Assembly (NCBI GenBank): GCA_934122125.1
Contig: CAKOVW010000001.1
Location: 1-63,159 of the forward strand
Direction: 5' to 3'
DNA from: an uncultured Clostridia bacterium
GTDB lineage: Bacteria > Bacillota > Clostridia > TANB77 > CAG-508
Length of the DNA stretch: 63,159 bases
Part shown: positions 1-7,809 of the stretch, one piece after another
Numbering within the stretch: the first letter of the stretch is position 1
Layout: each line of letters opens with the position of its first letter
Translations under genes and position numbers: made by a program
The notes under the pieces: generated by a model
What the model was told of the DNA's origin: nothing
Database searches by the model: none
The model's input: the letters and a program-made list of their open reading frames with translations, nothing else

Positions 1-16
1 TTTTTATTGTTTTATT

Positions 17-556
17 TTACTTATTTAGTGAATTTAAAATTTCAGGATAAATTCTGTAAGCATTTTCTTTCCAATTGTCTACAATTTTTTTTGCCTCTTC
101 ACGAGAGCCAGCAAAAACGCTAATTTCAAAAATACAACTATTATTTTCATTTATCTTACAAGTAACAGTATATTCATTTTCACTCTTAGGAGTATATTCA
201 GCAGTAATAGATTCCTCTTGAGCAGTTTCTTTTAGTTCACTAGAAAATGAAGTATCAACTTTTAATTTAATAATTCCAGGAATCATATCATTAGTAAGGT
301 CTAATGTAGCTTTACCAAGGTCCGTAATTTGATATACATTTTTGCCATCTTTATTAAAACAAACAATATATTTTTTTTCTATTAAATCAAGTAAAAACTG
401 TTGAAAGTAGAAATAATTCATATCCATAACGGCTAGAACCAATCTTAGTAATCCATCATTAGTAATTGGATTTTCTACTTTGTTTAAAATATATAAAATT
501 AAAACCTTATTTTCTGCTAAGACTTCTCCGTCTTGTGTCAATTTCAATTGTTTCAA
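17..556 (-). CDS. DUF4364 family winged-helix protein
   Basis: A 179-residue cytosolic protein that I recognise as DUF4364. The N-terminal ~90 residues look like a winged-helix fold: a helical segment with an IxxYILNKVENPITNDGL-like stretch, then a YIVCFNKDGKNVYQITDLG wing typical of PadR/MarR-like DNA-binding domains. The C-terminal half is mixed alpha/beta and is probably a dimerisation or sensing part. The start is backed by a purine-rich RBS just upstream. No neighbour on its strand defines its target, and a tiny leader ORF lies upstream on the same strand. The family has no firmly established function; a transcriptional regulator role is inference. Confidence 0.8.
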   Translation of the reverse strand: MKQLKLTQDGEVLAENKVLILYILNKVENPITNDGLLRLVLAVMDMNYFYFQQFLLDLIEKKYIVCFNKDGKNVYQITDLGKATLDLTNDMIPGIIKLKVDTSFSSELKETAQEESITAEYTPKSENEYTVTCKINENNSCIFEISVFAGSREEAKKIVDNWKENAYRIYPEILNSLNK

Positions 557-629
557 CTCCTATCAAAAGCATGATATTTGAATTATACCATATATAAATG
601 CAAAATGCTATATTTACAAAAAGAAAAGT

Positions 630-674
630 TTAAAAGCTGTATTCTAAAATTTTTCTTAGGTCTTTAGCGGTCAT
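630..674 (-). CDS. possible 14-residue leader peptide upstream of the DUF4364 gene
   Basis: A short reading frame (MTAKDLRKILEYSF, then TAA) begins 7 bases after an excellent GGAGGAAATT ribosome binding site and ends about 74 bases before the DUF4364 start. The RBS quality is what makes it notable, because random 14-codon frames seldom carry one. It could be a regulatory leader peptide or an independent micropeptide. No terminator-like hairpin follows it, so attenuation is not shown. Confidence 0.3.
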   Translation of the reverse strand: MTAKDLRKILEYSF

Positions 675-735
675 AATTTCCTCCATTATTGTATACTAAC
701 ATATCAAAAAAATAAATAGTTAATAAACAAAAAAC

Positions 736-764
736 TTTACAAATGGCAAAATATACCGTAAAAT
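736..764 (+). promoter_or_regulatory. SigA-type promoter of the DnaJ-like gene
   Basis: TTTACA and TAAAAT separated by 17 bases, ending 19 bases before the start codon and followed by a GGGGG ribosome binding site. Confidence 0.6.
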
Positions 765-783
765 AGTGATATAAGGGGGAAAA

Positions 784-1401
784 ATGAAAACTCTATATGA
801 AATATTAGAAGTAAGTGAAGGTGCTTCAAAAGAGATAATAGAAAAAGCATATAAGGTACTAGCTAAGAAATATCACCCAGACTTACAAGGGGAAAAGGAC
901 AAGCAAAAGGCCGAAGAACTAATGAAGCAGATAAATGAGGCATATAATATTTTAAGTAATGATGAAAAAAGGAAAAAGTATGACAGAGAATTGGCAGAAC
1001 AAAGGCAAGCTAAAAAACAGGCACAAAGCAATATACAAAAAGAACAATCAGAAAGTAGTAGTATGTCATCTGTAAATCAACAAATGACAGAAGAGTATAG
1101 AAAACAGCAGGAAAAAATACAACAACAATACCAAGAACAATATCAAAATGCTTATGAAAATTACCTAAGAAGTCTTGGATATAAAATAAAATACAAATGG
1201 ACATGGAGTAGAATAAAAGACTTATTAAAAACTTTACTAATTATAGCAGTGATAATAGTAATTTTATGGCTTTTTCCACCAACCCATAAAATAATATTAG
1301 ATTTTTATAAATCTAATACAATATTGCAAGCAATGGTAGATGTTATAGGAAAAATATTTGAAGGAATATGGGAAAAAATCTGCTCAATTTTTGGCAAATA
1401 A
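784..1401 (+). CDS. DnaJ-domain protein with C-terminal membrane anchor
   Basis: A 205-residue J-domain protein. Residues 1-67 form a complete J domain with the HPD tripeptide at 31-33, which stimulates Hsp70 (DnaK) ATPase in this family. A Gln/Glu/Lys-rich, probably coiled-coil stretch (about 70-135) follows, then one hydrophobic membrane segment near 147-166 and a short amphipathic tail. The zinc-finger and substrate-binding domains of true DnaJ are absent, so this is a specialised membrane-tethered co-chaperone rather than the housekeeping DnaJ. It has its own promoter and stands alone. The client is unknown. Confidence 0.8.
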   Translation: MKTLYEILEVSEGASKEIIEKAYKVLAKKYHPDLQGEKDKQKAEELMKQINEAYNILSNDEKRKKYDRELAEQRQAKKQAQSNIQKEQSESSSMSSVNQQMTEEYRKQQEKIQQQYQEQYQNAYENYLRSLGYKIKYKWTWSRIKDLLKTLLIIAVIIVILWLFPPTHKIILDFYKSNTILQAMVDVIGKIFEGIWEKICSIFGK

Positions 1402-1416
1402 ATTAAATAATAAATA

Positions 1417-1445
1417 TTGAAACACATAAAAAAAGGGTGTATAAT
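1417..1445 (+). promoter_or_regulatory. SigA-type promoter of aspS
   Basis: TTGAAA, 17-base spacer, perfect TATAAT; the start codon chosen for aspS lies 33 bases downstream with an AGGAG RBS between. The promoter also argues against the longer upstream start, which would lie almost at the transcription start. Confidence 0.7.
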
Positions 1446-1477
1446 AATTATTGCAAATAAAGGTAGGAGATGTATAT

Positions 1478-3229
1478 ATGTATAGAGATCACAATTGTGG
1501 AGAATTAACAATAAAAAACGTAGGTGAAAAAGTAACAATAGCAGGTTGGGTACAAAGAATTAGAAACTTAGGCTCAATGGTATTTATAGATTTACGTGAT
1601 CAATTTGGAATTACACAAATAGTTGTATCAACTGAAAATAAAGATAAACTAGAGAATATAGTTTCAGAATGTGTTATTCAAGTAGTTGGAAAAGTAATTG
1701 AAAGAAGTAACAAAAATACTAAAATTCCAACAGGTGAAATAGAAGTAGAGGCTGAAGAAATAGAAATATTAGGCAAATGCAAAACAGTATTACCTTTTGA
1801 GATTAATTCAGATAAAACAGGAGAAGTAAAAGAAGATTTAAGATTAGAATACCGTTTTCTAGATTTAAGAAATGACAAGCTACACAAAACAATATTACTT
1901 CGTAGTGAAATAATGAAAACTATTCGTAAAAAAATGGATGAACTTGGATTTACAGAAATTCAAACACCAATTTTAGCAAATTCATCACCAGAAGGGGCAA
2001 GAGATTATTTAGTACCAAGTAGAATTCATCCAGGAGAATTTTATGCTCTTCCACAAGCACCACAACAATTTAAGCAATTGCTAATGGTTTCAGGTTTTGA
2101 TAAATACTATCAAATAGCACCATGTTTTAGAGATGAGGACCCTAGAGCAGACAGAGCACCAGGTGAATTTTATCAATTAGATTTTGAAATGAGCTTTGCA
2201 GAACAAGAAGATGTATTAAAAGTATTAGCAGAGATATTTAGAACAGTTTTTACAACACATACAAATTGGAAAGTAGATGAAGCACCATTTATAAGAATTC
2301 CATATCTAGAGGCTATGGAAAAATACGGCAGTGATAAACCAGATTTAAGAAATCCACTTATAATACAAGATGTTACTGAAATATTTAAAAATGTTGATTT
2401 TATGGCATTTAAAGATAAAACAGTCAAAGCAATAGTGGTTCCAAATGGAGCAGAACAGAGCAGAAAGTTCTTTGATAGCATGACAGAATTTGCTACAAAT
2501 GAGGTTGGAGCTAAAGGATTAGCTTGGGTTAAAGTTGATAGTGAAAATACATTAGCTGGAGGAATTGCAAAATATATAACACCAGAAATTCAAAAACAAT
2601 TAGAAACAAAAATAGGAATGAACCAAAATTCAGCTGTATTTTTTATGGCAGATGAGTTTAAAACAGTTCAAAAAATAGCAGGAGCAGTTCGTAGTGAATT
2701 AGGAAATAGACTAGACTTATTAGAGAAAAACGTGTATCGTTTATGCTATATAGTAGATTTCCCAATGTATGAATTATCAGATGAAGGAAAAGTTGATTTT
2801 AATCATAATCCATTCTCTATGCCACAAGGTGGAATGGAAGCATTAATGACAAAAGATCCGCTTGAAATTTTAGCATATCAATATGACGTTGTATGTAATG
2901 GATATGAAGTAGCTTCAGGAGCTGTTAGAAACCACAATCCAGAATTAATGGTAAAAGCATTTGAAATTGCAGGTTACAGCGAAGAAGAAGTAAAAAATAG
3001 ATTTGGTGCATTATATAATGCATTTCAATATGGAACACCACCACATGCAGGTGCTGCACCTGGACTAGATAGAATGGTAATGCTTGTAGCAGATAGCAAA
3101 AACATTCGTGAAGTAATTGCTTTTCCTAAAAATAAAAAAGCAAGAGATTTACTTATGAGGGCACCAAGCAGAGTACATGAACAACAATTAAAAGATGTTC
3201 ACATTCAAATCGTAGAAAAAGAAAAATAA
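1478..3229 (+). CDS. aspS: aspartate--tRNA ligase
   Basis: Class II aminoacyl-tRNA synthetase of the bacterial AspRS type, 583 residues from this start. An N-terminal OB-fold anticodon-binding domain (about 1-105) is followed by the catalytic core, with motif 2 (FRDEDPRADRAPGEF) around residue 215-230, the GAD insertion domain that marks bacterial AspRS in the middle, and motif 3 (GLDRMVML) near 535. I chose ATG 1478 because GGAG lies 8 bases upstream; an in-frame TTG at 1451 has no RBS. It charges tRNA-Asp in the cytosol. Whether it is discriminating, or also charges tRNA-Asn for a GatCAB route, cannot be told from here. Confidence 0.97.
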   Translation: MYRDHNCGELTIKNVGEKVTIAGWVQRIRNLGSMVFIDLRDQFGITQIVVSTENKDKLENIVSECVIQVVGKVIERSNKNTKIPTGEIEVEAEEIEILGKCKTVLPFEINSDKTGEVKEDLRLEYRFLDLRNDKLHKTILLRSEIMKTIRKKMDELGFTEIQTPILANSSPEGARDYLVPSRIHPGEFYALPQAPQQFKQLLMVSGFDKYYQIAPCFRDEDPRADRAPGEFYQLDFEMSFAEQEDVLKVLAEIFRTVFTTHTNWKVDEAPFIRIPYLEAMEKYGSDKPDLRNPLIIQDVTEIFKNVDFMAFKDKTVKAIVVPNGAEQSRKFFDSMTEFATNEVGAKGLAWVKVDSENTLAGGIAKYITPEIQKQLETKIGMNQNSAVFFMADEFKTVQKIAGAVRSELGNRLDLLEKNVYRLCYIVDFPMYELSDEGKVDFNHNPFSMPQGGMEALMTKDPLEILAYQYDVVCNGYEVASGAVRNHNPELMVKAFEIAGYSEEEVKNRFGALYNAFQYGTPPHAGAAPGLDRMVMLVADSKNIREVIAFPKNKKARDLLMRAPSRVHEQQLKDVHIQIVEKEK

Positions 3230-3284
3230 AATTAAAAGACTGGCTATTGGACTAAAAACCCAAAATTAGACAGTCTTTTAATTT
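3229..3284 (+). terminator. hairpin terminator after aspS
   Basis: Perfect 14-base-pair stem (3229-3242 with 3271-3284) around a 28-base loop, the right arm T-rich. It begins at the last base of the aspS stop codon. Confidence 0.6.
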
Positions 3285-3309
3285 GACTGAAACAAATTTT
3301 TGTAAAATA

Positions 3310-3338
3310 TTGACTATAGTTTTACTATATAGTATAAT
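3310..3338 (+). promoter_or_regulatory. strong SigA promoter of the 82-residue protein gene
   Basis: TTGACT, 17-base spacer, perfect TATAAT. It is one of the closest matches to consensus in the window, suggesting high constitutive expression of the small downstream gene. Confidence 0.75.
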
Positions 3339-3373
3339 AGAATATGTAAATAAAATGCGAAAGAGGTGGTAAT

Positions 3374-3622
3374 ATGTCAGCAAAAGATAATTCAAAAGAG
3401 TCTTTAGAATCACTAATCGCAGCAATACAAGAACTATTATATGAACTAAAAAATGAACAAGATGATATACTAACAAAATTAGACAAACATCATAAAGCAA
3501 CAATGCAACAATTGCATGTACTTAGAGAGTTTGACCAAATTGCAGATATGACAAGCCAAATATTCGAAAGGCGACTATCAAGTATTGAACAAACTTTAAA
3601 AGAAAGAAAAAAGACATACTAA
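3374..3622 (+). CDS. small coiled-coil protein of unknown function
   Basis: An 82-residue, highly charged, wholly helical protein that I do not recognise. It has no membrane segment and no cysteine. Heptad-like Leu/Ile spacing over residues 10-60 (LESLIAAIQELLYELKNEQ onward) suggests a coiled coil or a helical bundle. The RBS is GAAAGAGGTGG, 6-7 bases before the ATG. It is monocistronic, driven by a near-consensus promoter, and is followed by an inverted-repeat element. A structural or adaptor role is possible; no function is assigned. Confidence 0.75.
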   Translation: MSAKDNSKESLESLIAAIQELLYELKNEQDDILTKLDKHHKATMQQLHVLREFDQIADMTSQIFERRLSSIEQTLKERKKTY

Positions 3623-3627
3623 TTAAC

Positions 3628-3725
3628 AATATGCTATTGGGGACGGAGATTTTTGACACACTTTTAAATTTTAATTTATTTTTAATTCAAAGTGTGCTAA
3701 AATTCTCTATACTCAATGGCATATT
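3628..3725. repeat. 98-base imperfect inverted repeat, MITE/REPIN-like
   Basis: Outer arms AATATGCTATTG (3628-3639) and CAATGGCATATT (3714-3725) are inverted copies with one mismatch. A second inner pair, GGAGATTTTTGACACACTTT with its near-complement ending at about 3708, gives an almost continuous hairpin around an AT-rich centre. The GGGGACGG motif next to the left arm is the only GC-rich patch in this intergenic region. No ORF is inside. It is either a small non-autonomous mobile or REP-like element, or a long terminator. I saw only one copy in this window. Confidence 0.5.
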
Positions 3726-3739
3726 TTTTTAAAAACTAC

Positions 3740-3768
3740 TTGCTAAATGTGCAAAATAAATATAAAAT
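3740..3768 (+). promoter_or_regulatory. SigA-type promoter of murT-gatD
   Basis: TTGCTA, 17-base spacer, TAAAAT, 31 bases before the murT start codon; it lies just outside the inverted-repeat element. Confidence 0.6.
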
Positions 3769-3799
3769 AAATACATAAAAAATTAGGAGATACAGTTTT

Positions 3800-5182
3800 A
3801 TGAATAATAAAAAAACAATTAAATTTTATATAGCACTTTGGATAGCAAAATGTGCATCATTTGCATTAAAAATATTGAGAAGAAATGCCACATACATGCC
3901 TGGTAAGTTAGCTTTACAAATATGTCCAGACTTTTTAGGGATGTTAGAAAAGCCAAAAACTATTGTAGGGGTAACAGGAACAAATGGCAAAACTACAGTA
4001 TGTAATATGATAAATGATATATTAACAGCTAATAACTTTGAATTTATAAATAATAAATACGGCTCAAATATAGATGGTGGAATTGCAACAACACTTATTC
4101 AGGGGTCTACGGCATTTGGTAAAGCTAAAAAAGATTTAGCAGTACTTGAAATAGATGAAAGAAGTGCTAATAAAATATATCCATATGTTACACCTACATA
4201 TTTAGTATGTACTAATTTGTTCAGAGATTCTTTGATGAGAAATGCACATACAGAATTTATAGCAGATATATTAAATAAATATATTCCAAAAGAAACTATA
4301 ATGATAGAAAATGCAGATGACCTTATTTGCAGCCATATAGCAGAAGAAAATAAAAAAATATATTTTAGCATTGATAAATTACCAACAGATTTAGATCACT
4401 TTGAAAACATAACAAGAGATATAAGGGTTTGCCCAAAATGTAATAGTAAACTTGAATATGATTATGTAAGATACCATCATATTGGAAAAGCACATTGCAG
4501 TAATTGTGATTTTTCTACGCCTATAGCTGATTATGTAGTAACAAACTTAGATTTAGAAAATAAAAAAATGACAATAAAATCAAATAACATAGAAGAAATA
4601 TATGACTTGATTAGTGATAATATTATAAATATATACAATATGTTAGCAGTAACAATAGTGTTAAAACAGCTAGGACTATCATATGAACAAATTAATTCTT
4701 CTTTTAAAAACTTGAAAATAGTAGAAACAAGATATAGTAAAGAGGAATATAAAGAGTATGAAATAGTAACACAATTGGCAAAGGGAATGAATCCAATTGC
4801 ATGTTCTTTAGCATTTGATTATACTAGAAAGCAACCTGGAAACAAGGCAGTAATAGTAATATTAGATGATTTACATGAGGAGGCAAAAGGCTCAGAAGAT
4901 ACTGCATGGCAATTTGATGCAGATTATGAGTTTTTAAATGATGAAAGCATTAAGCAAGTTATAATTGCGGGACCAAGATATATGGATTCATATATTCGTT
5001 GCTTGATGGCAGGTATAAAGCCAGAAATAATGGTACATAAGAGAGATTTAATTGAAGCAACAAGTGAGTTGAAACTAGACGGAATAGATAAAATATTTAT
5101 ATTACATGATTTGTATTCAATTGAAGAAACAAAGCAAATAAAACAAAAAGTAAAAGAGATTATAGACAACAGTGAGGGATAA
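3800..5182 (+). CDS. murT: lipid II isoglutaminyl synthase, MurT subunit
   Basis: Mur-ligase-family subunit (460 residues) that, with GatD, amidates D-Glu of the lipid II stem peptide to D-isoglutamine in known systems. The P-loop GTNGKTT sits at residues 60-66. A four-cysteine zinc ribbon inserted in the middle domain (C211, C214, C233, C236) is the MurT signature, and the C-terminal DUF1727 domain carries the EDTAWQFDADYEF stretch that contacts the GatD active site in staphylococcal MurT. The first ~25 residues are hydrophobic-helical, as in homologues. RBS AGGAG. gatD follows after 36 bases, so the two are surely co-transcribed. The amide donor is uncertain because the partner looks catalytically dead. 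Confidence 0.93.
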   Translation: MNNKKTIKFYIALWIAKCASFALKILRRNATYMPGKLALQICPDFLGMLEKPKTIVGVTGTNGKTTVCNMINDILTANNFEFINNKYGSNIDGGIATTLIQGSTAFGKAKKDLAVLEIDERSANKIYPYVTPTYLVCTNLFRDSLMRNAHTEFIADILNKYIPKETIMIENADDLICSHIAEENKKIYFSIDKLPTDLDHFENITRDIRVCPKCNSKLEYDYVRYHHIGKAHCSNCDFSTPIADYVVTNLDLENKKMTIKSNNIEEIYDLISDNIINIYNMLAVTIVLKQLGLSYEQINSSFKNLKIVETRYSKEEYKEYEIVTQLAKGMNPIACSLAFDYTRKQPGNKAVIVILDDLHEEAKGSEDTAWQFDADYEFLNDESIKQVIIAGPRYMDSYIRCLMAGIKPEIMVHKRDLIEATSELKLDGIDKIFILHDLYSIEETKQIKQKVKEIIDNSEG

Positions 5183-5218
5183 GTAATAGACTAAATTTTT
5201 GAAAGGAGAAATTCGCTG

Positions 5219-5923
5219 ATGAAAATTGAAATTTTATACCCGGAATTTTGTAACTTAAATGGCGATATGGGAAATATGAGATATTTGCAAAAGTGTTTGC
5301 CAGAAGCGGATATAATAGAAACTTCAATAAATGAAAAACCAAGATTTATAGAACAAGATGATATTTCATTAATATATATGGGAACTTTATCAGAACGTTC
5401 ACAAGAAATAGCAATACAAAAATTAAAACCATATGCAGAAGAAATTAGAGAAAAGATAGAAAAAAATCAATTGTTTTTATTTACTGGAAATAGTGTTGAA
5501 CTATTAGGAAAATATATTGAAAATGAAGATGGAAGTAAAATAGAAGCACTTGGAATATTTGATATATATGCAAAAAGAAATATGATGAATAGGCATAACA
5601 GTTTCTTTTTAGGAAAGTACAAAGACATAGAGATACTTGGCTTTAAAAGCCAGTTTACAATGTTATATGGAAATAATGAAAAAAATTATTTTATTGAAAC
5701 TAATATGGGTATAGGAATAAATGAGCAAACAAAATTAGAAGGGATACATCAAAATAACTTTTTTGCTACATATGTAATAGGTCCATTTTTAGTTTTAAAT
5801 CCATACTTTACTTTAGAGCTATTAAAACTTATGGGAGTAGAAAATCCAAAACTTGCATTTGAAAGTGAAGTATTAGAAGCATATAATATTAGATTAAAAA
5901 AATTTAAAACTATTGAAAATTAA
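5219..5923 (+). CDS. gatD: GatD-like glutamine amidotransferase subunit, apparently lacking catalytic residues
   Basis: A 234-residue class I glutamine amidotransferase-like protein, placed directly after murT as gatD always is. The fold is recognisable: NLNGDMGNM near residue 12-20, an LxxxSERSQE stretch near 56-63, then ELLGKYIENEDGSKIEALGI aligning with the region after the catalytic Cys of staphylococcal GatD. However, where GatD has CGG(Y/F)Q, this protein reads FTGNSVELLG (88-97) with no cysteine, and where GatD has TYLHGP it reads TYVIGP (184-189), so the catalytic His is Ile. The only cysteines (11, 26) are elsewhere. I infer a structural partner of MurT without glutaminase activity. 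RBS AAAGGAG. Confidence 0.85.
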   Translation: MKIEILYPEFCNLNGDMGNMRYLQKCLPEADIIETSINEKPRFIEQDDISLIYMGTLSERSQEIAIQKLKPYAEEIREKIEKNQLFLFTGNSVELLGKYIENEDGSKIEALGIFDIYAKRNMMNRHNSFFLGKYKDIEILGFKSQFTMLYGNNEKNYFIETNMGIGINEQTKLEGIHQNNFFATYVIGPFLVLNPYFTLELLKLMGVENPKLAFESEVLEAYNIRLKKFKTIEN

Positions 5924-5930
5924 TCTGAAA

Positions 5931-5960
5931 AGACTCATTCCGTAGAGGAGTGAGTTTTTT
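5931..5960 (+). terminator. intrinsic terminator after gatD
   Basis: Stem ACTCATTCC/GGAGTGAGT (one G-T pair), 5-base loop, followed by a run of six T. Confidence 0.85.
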
Positions 5961-5971
5961 AATTTTACATA

Positions 5972-6000
5972 TTGAAAAAAAAAGGATATTATGATATAAA
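5972..6000 (+). promoter_or_regulatory. SigA-type promoter of the rlmN operon
   Basis: TTGAAA, 17-base spacer, TATAAA, 33 bases before the rlmN start. It is the only clear promoter before the five tightly spaced genes rlmN to rpe. Confidence 0.6.
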
Positions 6001-6033
6001 TTATATGTAATAATAGATATAAAAGGAACAACA

Positions 6034-7059
6034 ATGAAAAATATAAAAGAATATAACTTAGATGAATTAAAGCAAGAACTTATTTCCCTAGGAGAAAAAG
6101 GGTATAGAGCAGAGCAAATATTTAATTGGATTTATGTAGAAAAAGTAAAAAGTTTTGATGACATGACAAATTTATCATTAGAATTAAGAGAAAAACTAAA
6201 ACAAAATTATACAATGTGCAATTTTGAAATACTTAGAAAACAGGAATCTTCAGACGGGACTAAAAAGTACTTATTTGATGTATTGGATGAAAATGCAATA
6301 GAAACTGTTTTAATGCAATACCATCATGGAAAAACAATTTGTGTATCTTCACAAATTGGATGTAAAATGGGATGCAAATTTTGCGCATCAACCGGAATTG
6401 CATTTATCCGTAGCCTTACAGCAGGAGAAATAGTTGAGCAAATATTGGCAGTAGAGCAAGACATAGGAGAACATATTTCAAATATAGTATTTATGGGAAT
6501 AGGTGAACCATTTGATAATTATGATAATGTAATGCATGCAATTAGAATTATAAATAATCAAAAAGGTTTAAATATAGGAGCAAGACATATTAGTGTTTCA
6601 ACTTCTGGTTTGGTTCCAAAAATTTATGATTTTGCAAATGAAGATTTGCAATGCACATTATCTATTTCACTTCATGCAACAGATAATGCCAAAAGAAGTG
6701 CAATGATGCCAGTAAATAACATGTATTCAATTGAAGAACTTATGGATGCTTGCAAGTATTATATTCAAAAAACTAATAAAAGAATATCATTTGAGTATGC
6801 CTTAGCAAAAGACAATAATGATAATCTAGAAGATGCAAAAGCATTGGTAAATTTATTAAAAGGAATGCTTTGCCATGTGAATTTAATACCAATAAACAAA
6901 ATTGAAAATGGTAAATTTACCAAAAGTAGTAATGACAATATTATAAAATTTAGAGATTACCTAAATGACCACGGAATTGTAGCAACAATTAGAAGAGAAT
7001 TAGGTAGTGATATAGATGCAGCATGTGGCCAATTAAGAAGAAAAAATTTAAAAACATAG
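6034..7059 (+). CDS. rlmN: 23S rRNA (adenine2503-C2)-methyltransferase / tRNA m2A37 methyltransferase
   Basis: Radical-SAM enzyme, 341 residues, full length for RlmN. The 4Fe-4S-binding CxxxCxxC is at C110, C114 and C117; the second essential cysteine, which carries the methyl group in this family, is C331 in AACGQLRR near the C-terminus. The GxGEP-like FMGIGEPFDN motif and the VSTSG motif are also present. It methylates A2503 of 23S rRNA (and A37 of some tRNAs). It starts the operon that continues with the PP2C phosphatase 11 bases downstream, the usual Firmicutes order. Confidence 0.97.
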   Translation: MKNIKEYNLDELKQELISLGEKGYRAEQIFNWIYVEKVKSFDDMTNLSLELREKLKQNYTMCNFEILRKQESSDGTKKYLFDVLDENAIETVLMQYHHGKTICVSSQIGCKMGCKFCASTGIAFIRSLTAGEIVEQILAVEQDIGEHISNIVFMGIGEPFDNYDNVMHAIRIINNQKGLNIGARHISVSTSGLVPKIYDFANEDLQCTLSISLHATDNAKRSAMMPVNNMYSIEELMDACKYYIQKTNKRISFEYALAKDNNDNLEDAKALVNLLKGMLCHVNLIPINKIENGKFTKSSNDNIIKFRDYLNDHGIVATIRRELGSDIDAACGQLRRKNLKT

Positions 7060-7070
7060 GAGGAAATTAA

Positions 7071-7796
7071 ATGAAAGGTTTTGCTAAAACTGATGTTGGC
7101 AAAGCAAGAGAAATGAATCAAGACTATTACTGTATTCCTTCTTCAGAAAATGATTTACAATTATACATTCTAGCAGATGGAATGGGAGGATATAATGGAG
7201 GAGAAATAGCAAGCAGGCTAGCAGCAGAAACAACAAAAAATTATATACAAAACAATTTTGACAAAATAGAACATGATAAAGAAGCAATATTAAAGTTAGT
7301 AAAAGATGCAATGGAATATGCTAACATGGTAGTATATGAAGAATCAAAGAAAGAACAAAAATTGCAAGGAATGGGTACTACTTTAGATGTATGCTTCATA
7401 TATAATAATAAGATATATATAGGACATGTAGGAGATAGCAGAATATACTTAATAAAAAAAGACATAGCCAGAAAAATAACTAAAGACCACAGCTATGTTC
7501 AGCAATTAGTAGAGGACAAAAAAATTACTAGAGAGGAAGCAGAGCACCATCCAAAAAAGAATATGCTATTAAAGGCATTAGGATGTACCTCTTATGTAGA
7601 GCCAGATATAAGAGCAAGAAACTTGGAAAAAGATGATATAATATTTATGTGTTCAGATGGACTAACAAATATGGTAGAAGAAAATAAAATATATGAAGTA
7701 GTTAGAGAAAACAAAGAAAAAGCACCAGAAATATTAGTAAATTTAGCAAACAATGCTGGTGGATATGACAACATAACAGTTATAACTATAATATAG
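7071..7796 (+). CDS. prpC: PP2C-family Ser/Thr protein phosphatase
   Basis: A 241-residue PPM/PP2C phosphatase (Stp/PrpC group). The metal-binding aspartates are visible in REMNQDYY (D18), ADGMGGYNGGE (about 35-45), CSDGLTNMV and GGYDNITV, and the central GHVGDSRIY motif is intact. It reverses phosphorylation by the PASTA kinase encoded 13 bases downstream; pairing of the two is conserved in Firmicutes and controls cell-wall metabolism, translation and germination responses. RBS AGGAGG at 7058-7064. Cytosolic, no membrane segment. Confidence 0.95.
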   Translation: MKGFAKTDVGKAREMNQDYYCIPSSENDLQLYILADGMGGYNGGEIASRLAAETTKNYIQNNFDKIEHDKEAILKLVKDAMEYANMVVYEESKKEQKLQGMGTTLDVCFIYNNKIYIGHVGDSRIYLIKKDIARKITKDHSYVQQLVEDKKITREEAEHHPKKNMLLKALGCTSYVEPDIRARNLEKDDIIFMCSDGLTNMVEENKIYEVVRENKEKAPEILVNLANNAGGYDNITVITII

Positions 7797-7809
7797 GGGA
7801 GATAAAATT

